Below are positions 56,719-64,000 of a DNA stretch of 64,000 bases, one piece after another (position 1 is the stretch's first letter; each line of letters opens with the position of its first letter). The notes below the pieces were generated by a model, which saw only the letters and a list, made by a program, of their open reading frames with translations, made no database searches and had not been told where the DNA came from. Position numbers and translations under genes: made by a program. Source of the DNA: Uloborus plumipes. Taxonomy: Eukaryota; Arthropoda; Arachnida; Araneae; Uloboridae. The DNA lies in assembly GCA_038373865.1 (NCBI GenBank), contig JAXGGA010003048.1:45793-109792 (forward strand), read 5' to 3'.

Positions 56719-58084
56719 GAGCAAGAATCTGAGAAACTGTCACGCCTAGCATTATGAGGTGATTCATGACCTCTCAGATTTTTTCCAAAAAATTACCAAA
56801 TGTTTATTATCTTATTGAAAGACCAAATCCAGAATGTTTTGCTCTAAAGTTGAGTTGTTTAGTTTTTATGGATCCCTAAAGTTGAAGGTGCGGCATCAAA
56901 AATTAAGCGGATTTTCAAGACATGGAAATTGCCGTGAGCCAAAACTCTTACAAGGAACTGTTTAACTGCAATTTTCTTTTTGTATATGGAATATAGAAGG
57001 TTGAAACTTTACAAAATGAATGCTAAATTTGTGCTAAGTTGTTGCCGTAAGGTCAGTGAAGGCCCTCAAAACAGGGCATTTTTGACGTTTTTTAGCGTTT
57101 TTGAGGTCCAAAAACAGCTTGTACATTTCAGTTGGGACGGCAAAAGTAGTGTCGTTTGAAAGACCAGTGTAAGCACTTTAAAATAATGTATAAATAACCG
57201 AGGAAAGTTCAACGTGCTTTTAGTTGCGTAAGGCCGAAATATGAAAAATGTCATATTTTACCGATATTCAAACGGTCATAACTTCCTCTGCCAACAACAT
57301 ATTGAAATACTTTTTTCGCCAATGTCATACTCTATTCTCTGTCTTAACAGAACAGTTGAGTCCTTTGAGGCGAAATGTGAAAAAATTTTTTACAAAAAAT
57401 TTTTTTTCTGTGCATTTTTTGTAAAAAAATTGTTCACATTTCGCCTCAAAGGACTCAACTGTTCTGTTAAGACAAAGAATAGAGCATGACATTGGCAAAA
57501 AAAATATTTCAATATGTTGTTGGCAGAGGAAGTTATGACCGTTTGAATATCGGTAAAATATGACATTTTTCATATTTCGGCCTTACGCAACTAAAAGCAC
57601 GTTGAACTTTCCTCGGTTATTTATACATTATTTTAAAGTGCTTACACTGGTCTTTCAAACGACACTACTTTTGTCGTGCCAACTGAAATGTACAAGCTGT
57701 TTTTAGACCTCAAAAACGCTAAAAAACGTCAAAAATGCCCTGTTTTGAGGGCCTTCACTGACCTTACGGCAACAACTTAGCACAAATTTAATATTCATTT
57801 TGTAAAGTTTCAACCTTCTATATTCCATATACAAAAAGAAAATTGGAGTTAAACAGTTCCTGGTAAGAGTTTTGGCTCACAGCAATTACCATGTCTTGAA
57901 AATCCGCTTAACTTTTGATGCCGCACCTTCAACTTTAGGGATCCATAAAAACTAAACAACTCAACTTTAGAGCAAAACATTCTGGATTTGGTCTTTCAAT
58001 AAGATAATAAACATTTGGTAATTTTTTGGAAAAAATCTGAGAGGTCATGAATCACAGGCGTGACACTCTCTCAGATTCTTGCTC
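56719..58084. mobile_element. TTAA-flanked foldback element, copy A (complete)
   Basis: 1,366 bp between TTAA duplications (56715-56718 and 58085-58088). The ends read GAGCAAGAATCTGAGA and its inverse. The two halves (56719-57399 and about 57412-58084) are near-complete inverted copies with a loop of about a dozen bases, so a single strand could fold into a 670-bp hairpin. No transposase is encoded; apparent frames occur in mirrored pairs. The TTAA site suggests mobilisation by a piggyBac-type transposase. It preserves the empty site for the piggyBac insertion in copy B. Confidence 0.93.
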
Positions 58085-58088
58085 TTAA

Positions 58089-58670
58089 TGGAAATAATTT
58101 AGATTTTATTTTATTTTATTTTATTTTTTTTTTTTTTTTGAAAAAGAAATATTTCTTTGGAAAATTTTACTTATTCTGTCGGAATCTATCAGATTTCTAT
58201 CGAAAAAATTTTAGCGTCGGAATTTTTTTTCCGACGAGCTCGGAATTTTCCCCGACGGGGGGGCAAGACGCTTCCGACAGGGGGGCAATTGCCCCCCCCC
58301 CTGCCCCCCACCTAGCGCCGCCGCTGTTTTCTGCCCGTTCAATTTAACGCCTTGCGGCGTATGAAGATTTTACCTGACCCCAATGTAATTTTGCATGCTT
58401 TAAGTAGATCCATGAATAATATCTCAAATGTGTTTAGAACCTTCCGAGCAACCCGACTTGGTTTTTATGTCAAACCACATGGAAGTGTATACTTTAAATA
58501 TAAAAGGTTGTCAATGTAATGAATTTTTCAGATAGGTAGATCTGTTCCAGCATAACACCTTCCAGGAATGCACGATTGACCCTAATTTTAATATTACACG
58601 TTCACTTGGAAAGGCGCCGGTAGAAATAGCTTTCGTAAATGCTCCTGATCAGTACTCATATTAAACTTTT
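58089..58670. other. Flank with an orphan hAT-like end
   Basis: ACCTAGCGCCGCCGCTG (58310-58326; inverted CAGCGGCGGCGCTAGGT) after long G and C runs and GGCAATTGCC resembles the right end of a hAT MITE. No left partner found. Confidence 0.4.
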
Positions 58671-60295
58671 GGTTACGAGCCAATATTTAGAAAAGTGCCA
58701 ATTTGAAGTTGGAATTTTCTGAAAAAAAAATTTTTTGCAAAAAAAAACTAATATTGGATTTTAAGTCTAAATTGGGTCTAAATGCAAGAAAATAAAAGGG
58801 GGAGGTCAAGGAAGTTATTTACCCCCTCCTTAGATTACTCACTTTTAAGCCGTTACAGATCTGATGAATGTTACAGATCTGATGTTAATATGAGTTACAT
58901 ATTTGAGTTTATGCTTTCAGTCTTCGTTAACATCTCTAAATATGATATCATTTCCTTGCATTTTTAACATAGAATTAAGATAATTATGTTAAAATATATA
59001 TATTAGGCTAAAAAGTCAAATTTCATTATAAAAAGCATTTCTTGGAAATAAAAATGAGCGATAAGGTTTTTAGATAAAATAAATTATGAGATTACCAAAT
59101 CCAAGCTAATAAAACATTTGTTATGTTTTGAAACAACACACAACTTCAACTTTTTCAACACACAACTCTGCTGCTTGCTTTTCTTTAATTAGTTGCAGGA
59201 AATTTAATTTCTTGATCAGAAATTCAAATTTAGCATGCTAGTTATTATCTAGTTATTTAGCGAAGTTATGAGAAATTGAAGCATCAAAAAAAAATAATAA
59301 TAAATAAATAAAAATAACTAATTAACTTAATTTCTGCAGTGTCACTTTTTCTTATTTTACTAACTTCTATTGTAAGGTCATACAAACCACAAATGAAGCA
59401 ATTGTACTAAAAACTCATTGCTTTTCATTTTTTAAGAACAAAAATATTCAATATATGGCTAAAACCTATGATTTTTGCTTTTTATAATTCTGAAATGTGT
59501 GAGTTAGTTCTGTAACATATTCGCTGTTTTTCAATGTTACCGCTCTGACTGTTACCGATCTGACAAACTGACAAAGTTTTTTTTTTATTTCCGAGACGAT
59601 CGCACTAAACCAAAATCAAACACGTGGTTTTTTTTACTTGTAATAAAGGACTATACTTATATATAAAATAATTTTTAAAATAATAAAAACTGCGCATTTT
59701 AGAGCGTGTTACCGATCTGATGACTCAAATGACACACATTTTACAAAATCACTTTAAAAAATCTTACATACAATTTTAGATGCAGAAATGCAAATTTTTA
59801 ATTACGATTCGATAAAACATCCCACCAGGTACTCAGTATCACGTGGTATAGGTGCAGGAAATGATTCTGGGAGCCTAAATATAGATCGGAAGTTATTGTT
59901 ACCACTCTGATGGCGGAACTTGGGACACGCTTATTTCGCATCGGCTAGAAAATCAGAAATCGATTAAAACAAAAATGAAGTAAAATATTAACAAAGGGGT
60001 AAAAATAGAATCGTTTTTCGTGCAAGTGCGTTTTTTTGGGAAGTTAGAAAGTGCGCATGACCTGTTTGCATGCTAAGCTTTGCTACTGGGGACACGTTAC
60101 CGATCTGATTTTTGATGTATAAAAACAATATTTTCTGAAGAAAAAAAAATTTTTTTTTCTGATGTTATTAGATGAAATGAAAGCAGAACCTTGTCTTCTT
60201 TCTGGGGAAAATTATTTTTTTAACTAGTTATTGAAATACTAGTGAAAATTCACTTGGGACTCAAATTGGCACTTTTCTAAATATTAGCTCTTACC
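58671..60295. mobile_element. TIR element of about 1.6 kb with seven GTTACCGATCTGAT-type motifs
   Basis: The 35-bp inverted ends (58671-58706 and 60261-60295) share AATATTTAGAAAAGTGCCAA. Inside, the motif GTTAC(C/A)(G/A)(A/C)TCTGA occurs at 58852, 58870, 59536, 59551, 59708, 59898 and 60096, all on the plus strand and at irregular spacing. No transposase frame, and no clear target duplication, so the superfamily is unassigned. Confidence 0.6.
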
Positions 60296-60589
60296 TCAAC
60301 GGGAAAAAAAAAAAAAAATCTGCCACACAAATTAGCGAGTGAGCAATTATTGGAAGACTTTTAGTCTAGTGTGGCTTTTTCGATAGGTCTTGATTATGAA
60401 TTAGGACTTTTGGTCACCCAGTCATGTTTTTTGAAAAAGATGCTCTAGAGTAGATGTAGTTCAGTTAAGTGCAATAGACAGATTCATCTCTGCAGTGCAC
60501 GATTTAACGATAGTTCTAATAATCGAATCTTACCTGATTTGAATCTGGTGTTTATATTTGTTCCATCAGAGCCCCCCAGTAGCACAGCA

Positions 60590-61482
60590 GTATCGGCCAA
60601 TCTCGGCGAAAGTTGGGTCGGCCGGCGTCAAACGGTTAACTTTTTTCCGATATTGGGTAATACTCGTCACTAGAATTGGCCGATACTGCGAGTAAGAATT
60701 GGCCAATGTCGGTTAAGTTGGGTCGGCCGATACTGGGAGCAAGAATTGGCCAATGTCGGGTTAAGTTGGGTCGGCCGGCATCGAACGGTCAACTTTTTTA
60801 CGATATTGGGCGATACTCGTGCCCAGCACTGGCCAATGTGGGAACGCTGTATTGGCCAATACTGAACCCATTTGGACAGTATCGAATTATGTTGGATCGG
60901 CCGGTATCAAACGGTTAATTTTTTTGCAGAACTGGGAGATACTCCAGCCCAGTCCTGGCCAATACTATCATGAAATGTTGGCGAATTCTAGAACCCATTT
61001 GTAGATTATCTTATTGAATTACGTTTTATTTTTTTTTCTTTGAAGATTATTTGCAGACAAGACATCTCTAAATATTTTAAGTATTCATGGCAGTTTAATA
61101 CTTCAAGTTATGTTCCACGATTTTCAAGTATATTTCATGACTCTGACAAACAGGACAATTTAAGATATTTTAAAAGTGATGACTAACCATTACTGATAAC
61201 ATAATCCTTGGAATTAAATGATGATTTCTTACAGTTCGACTAAATTACTATTGCATATGTTTCTAGAATCATGAAGATAACTCATGATTTGAGATGACTT
61301 GTCTACAAATCATCTTCAAAAGAAAAAATAAAACAAAAAGCTAATTTCATTTCTAAAAGATAATCCACAAATGGGTTCTAGTATTCTCCAACACTGTACA
61401 ATAGCAAAAGCCAGTGCTGGGCTGGAGTATCTCCGAGGACTGCAAAATAGAAAAAACCGTTTGATACCGGTCGACTCAATAT
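60590..61482. repeat. Tandem and inverted repeat region based on a TTGGGTCGGCC unit
   Basis: Units containing TTGGGTCGGCCGGC, AAACGGTTAACTTTTTT, GATATTGGG.GATACTCG and TTGGCCAAT recur from 60613, 60718 (partial), 60766 and 60890. The last unit and the sequence after it (60886-61070) return inverted at 61291-61482, for example GTTTGATACCGG and GAGATACTCCAGCCCAG read in reverse. The result is an imperfect foldback with a loop of about 220 bp. Confidence 0.75.
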
Positions 61483-62653
61483 GAGAAGAGTTAAACTTCA
61501 ACCACAAGAAGAGTAAAATTGTACACAATAGCAAATATTGCACATGAGTATTTTCTGTCTTTAAAGAACCCCCTTTTGTTAAAACTAAATACTCAAGTTG
61601 CACCGTAAAATGTAAGATGAACTGCTTTTCACTCTTGTTACTACATTTTTGAGAAAGATATTTCTTGTCATATTGAAACTCATGCATTCCACTTTCATTG
61701 CAATATGCGTCTTACCTGAATTATCTTTCTTCAATTGAAGTTTACTATTTTTACAACGAAGGTATTATGGGTTAGAAAACAAATGCATAGTTTTAAACTG
61801 AGCAATAAAAAAGTGGGAAAAATGTAAACACATGAAAATTTGTATTCCTATCCATCTTTTTATTCTCAAGACACACAGTAAAAGATATTCAAATATATTA
61901 AAAAAACAAAATAAGAGTAAAATATTGATTGAAAATGGACAACACTAGAAATTCTTTTAAGTTTTATATTCAAATAAATTTAAGCTGCCTTACTTTTTAA
62001 ATGTAAAATTGTTTTGAATACATACATAACTGACTTAAAACATATAAAAAGAAATTTAAAACATACACATACAAAAAAAAAAAGAATTTCAAATACTTTT
62101 TTTATTGAAATGACTTTAAATCATCTTACCTTCTAAACATAAAATGCATTTTATATATACTTTAAAAAGCATAACCGGTGACACAGAACAAAATGAAAAA
62201 ATTAAGGTTGACTTATAATAATCACAAATTTAAAAAAAAATTCCAACTTTGGAAATTTTCATTCTTACAACTCTACATTAAGTATCTAAATCAACCAAAA
62301 TAAAATATAGTAAAAAGAAATGCTTTTCAATTTAAATATAAAATTTCTGCCTTTTCATTGAAAATTAGTGTTATTTCTGCTCAGCAGCATGTACTCTCTC
62401 TATCAGTAGCTGCTTCATGTAGATTTTATTAAAGCACTTCACTAAGTATCAATAAAAGTTCAAAATCATTCTGACTGGGACATTAAAAAAAAAATCAAGC
62501 ATGTTTTGGTACTTTTCAAATGCATTCAGCTTGTTCATAGTCTGTAGGAAGGAAAATTTTCTTCGTAGTAGAAAAAGAAGGTTTAAAAGTCAATGAAGGT
62601 TCTTGCATTATGAGCTTAGGCTTGAATTTAGGCAAAGGTGTAAATGTTTAGTA
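61483..62653. other. Upstream flank without recognised genes
   Basis: AT-rich, nothing recognised. Confidence 0.45.
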
Positions 62654-62760
62654 CAGGGGTGGCCAACCCGCGGCACGCGTGCCACAGGGTGGCACGGCTG
62701 GGTATTAAGAGTGGCACGGGAAGACTTATTGAAAATTTTTAAAAATCAAAAACATAATGT
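62654..62760. mobile_element. hAT-like terminal fragment
   Basis: CAGGGGTGGCCAACCCGCGG and GGCACGCGTGCC, GGGTGGCACGG are typical of a widespread hAT MITE end. The opposite end was not found within the window. Confidence 0.5.
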
Positions 62761-63400
62761 TGCTTTCGGGATTTAGTTGAGTCCACTACTTAGTATTTAA
62801 GAAAACTTTTTTAAATCCTACTTATAATTAATTTACATTTAATAATGAACATTATGATTAATATATTATTGGTCAAAAATATGGTCAAAAATAAGTTGCC
62901 TCTCAGCCTGCTGTGTAGGAAATTAAAAAAAAAGGGGGTGGGTGGGTGGAGGGGGGGGGAGATAAGTTTTGGCACAAATATCTTGAATGCCGGTGCGCAT
63001 CCAAAGAGGGAACTATGACTGCTCCCTGAAACAACCAAGTATAGCTAAAACTGCAACTTTATAATTTATATTTCGAAAAAATCGCCAAACACCCTGCATC
63101 TTCGCACAAGAATTGCACTTTGACCCCTCTCTTTCCGAAGAGGACCCCCTTTTAAACCCGAAGCTGGGTCTGCCCTTGCTTAAATAGTTGGCAGCATACA
63201 ATTTGTGTTCCTTAAAAATTAGCTAAGAAAAAAAAATATTTTATCAAATACATATTATCCATCACGATGCTATTTCTGCAAAGGACTTCTGTTACTAGTT
63301 TCTGACCCTGTAGTGTACTTTTTACAAACTAATGTTCGTATTTTGTTAGAGTTCCAAATCGACGAGCTATTCAAAGACTAAGTTTCTCCACTATTTAGAT

Positions 63401-64000
63401 CAGGGGTTCCCAAACTTTTTTGATCTGCGGACCAATTGTCGAGTTATCCAGTTTCTCGTGGACCCCCTGTCTAGGATGTCATTCCAAAACTAGTCAAGCG
63501 TTGTTTTAATAGAACTTAAGCATTCTAAAAACCTGAATTTGATGGTTAAGATAGATGTTTTGGAACAACAAATTGAAAGCAAGGTATTGAAATACAGCGA
63601 GATGAAAATTTACCTAACAGTATAAGAGCTCTTTAACATTGATTTTTCAAGCAATCGAAAACTTCGCTAATGCCTGACAACTTTCTAAAAAAATTAGTTT
63701 GACAGTTAAATTGCAGAGTAAAAAATTTAAATTGAAATTCAAAGAAAACAGATGAAGAAAAAAGCATAACATTTTTATTTATACCTTCATAGTAATAATG
63801 GCACAAAACTTAAATCAACTAATATTCCTTTATAGAATAGGTGTATAAGAGAAAAAAAGAATTTTTAAAGAGAGGGGTAAATTTTGTGCATCAACAGCAA
63901 AATATTAATTCTAGGTCTTCGATTTGTAAGAAATAACTTTAAATCTCCCCAATCTGGGACTGACGGTCTGCTTATAACTTCTGTTAGAAAATTGATGCCT
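63401..64000. mobile_element. hAT-like element, left end, running off the window
   Basis: CAGGGGTTCCCAAACTTTTT followed by GATCTGCGGACCAATTG and GTGGACCCCC is a classic hAT (Charlie-like) terminus. Its right end would lie beyond 64000. No transposase frame in the 600 bp seen. Confidence 0.55.

Noticed and set aside
61316..61687. Minus-strand 123-aa frame
   Set aside because: Part of it lies in the inverted-repeat arm and the rest has no recognisable content.
1..64000. CRISPR arrays, bacterial operons or organellar insertions
   Set aside because: No regularly spaced direct repeats of CRISPR type, no prokaryotic gene structure and no mitochondrial gene sequence were seen.

Overview
This window reads as AT-rich nuclear DNA from a large, repeat-rich arthropod genome. 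A chelicerate such as a spider is my best guess, by inference only. There is no bacterial gene organisation, operon, CRISPR array or recognisable tRNA/rRNA. Reading frames are short except in transposable elements (TEs).

Host gene: the 5' end of one minus-strand gene of the LDL-receptor family runs through the window. Coding exon 1 (50365-50284) is a signal peptide. Exon 2 (43056-42946) and exon 3 (223-101) each encode one six-cysteine LDL-receptor class A (LA) repeat. All junctions are phase 1. Joining exon 1 to exon 2 gives a textbook signal-peptidase site (V-Y-A, then Q-C). Joining exon 2 to exon 3 gives the four-residue linker between LA1 and LA2 that is typical of VLDLR-type receptors. 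The gene is therefore probably a VLDLR/lipophorin/vitellogenin-receptor-like protein whose remaining exons lie beyond position 1. Intron 1 is 7.2 kb and intron 2 is 42.7 kb.

Intron 2 (224-42945) is packed with TEs. It holds an intact BEL/Pao retrotransposon with identical LTRs and one 1717-aa gag-pol frame (6123-12000), several hAT-type MITEs with 8-bp target duplications, a PIF/Harbinger-like MITE, tandem-repeat arrays, a 5'-truncated RNase H-bearing LINE (39032-39719), and a stack of six mobile elements inserted one inside another (25187-31641: hAT > Helitron > TTAA foldback > piggyBac > hairpin-ended element > hAT).

Intron 1 (43057-50283) holds a TAG-starting hAT element, an orphan Helitron 5' end and a decayed BEL/Pao-like element (45511-47797). 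That element's interior contains a KH-domain segment resembling the FUBP/PSI RNA-binding family, in the same frame as its gag remnant.

Upstream of the gene (50366-64000) I see a promoter-like stretch, CpG-rich patches, a complete TTAA-flanked foldback element (56719-58084), a TIR element carrying seven copies of a 14-15 bp motif (58671-60295), an imperfect inverted/tandem repeat region (60590-61482) and two orphan hAT ends. No confident second host gene was found.
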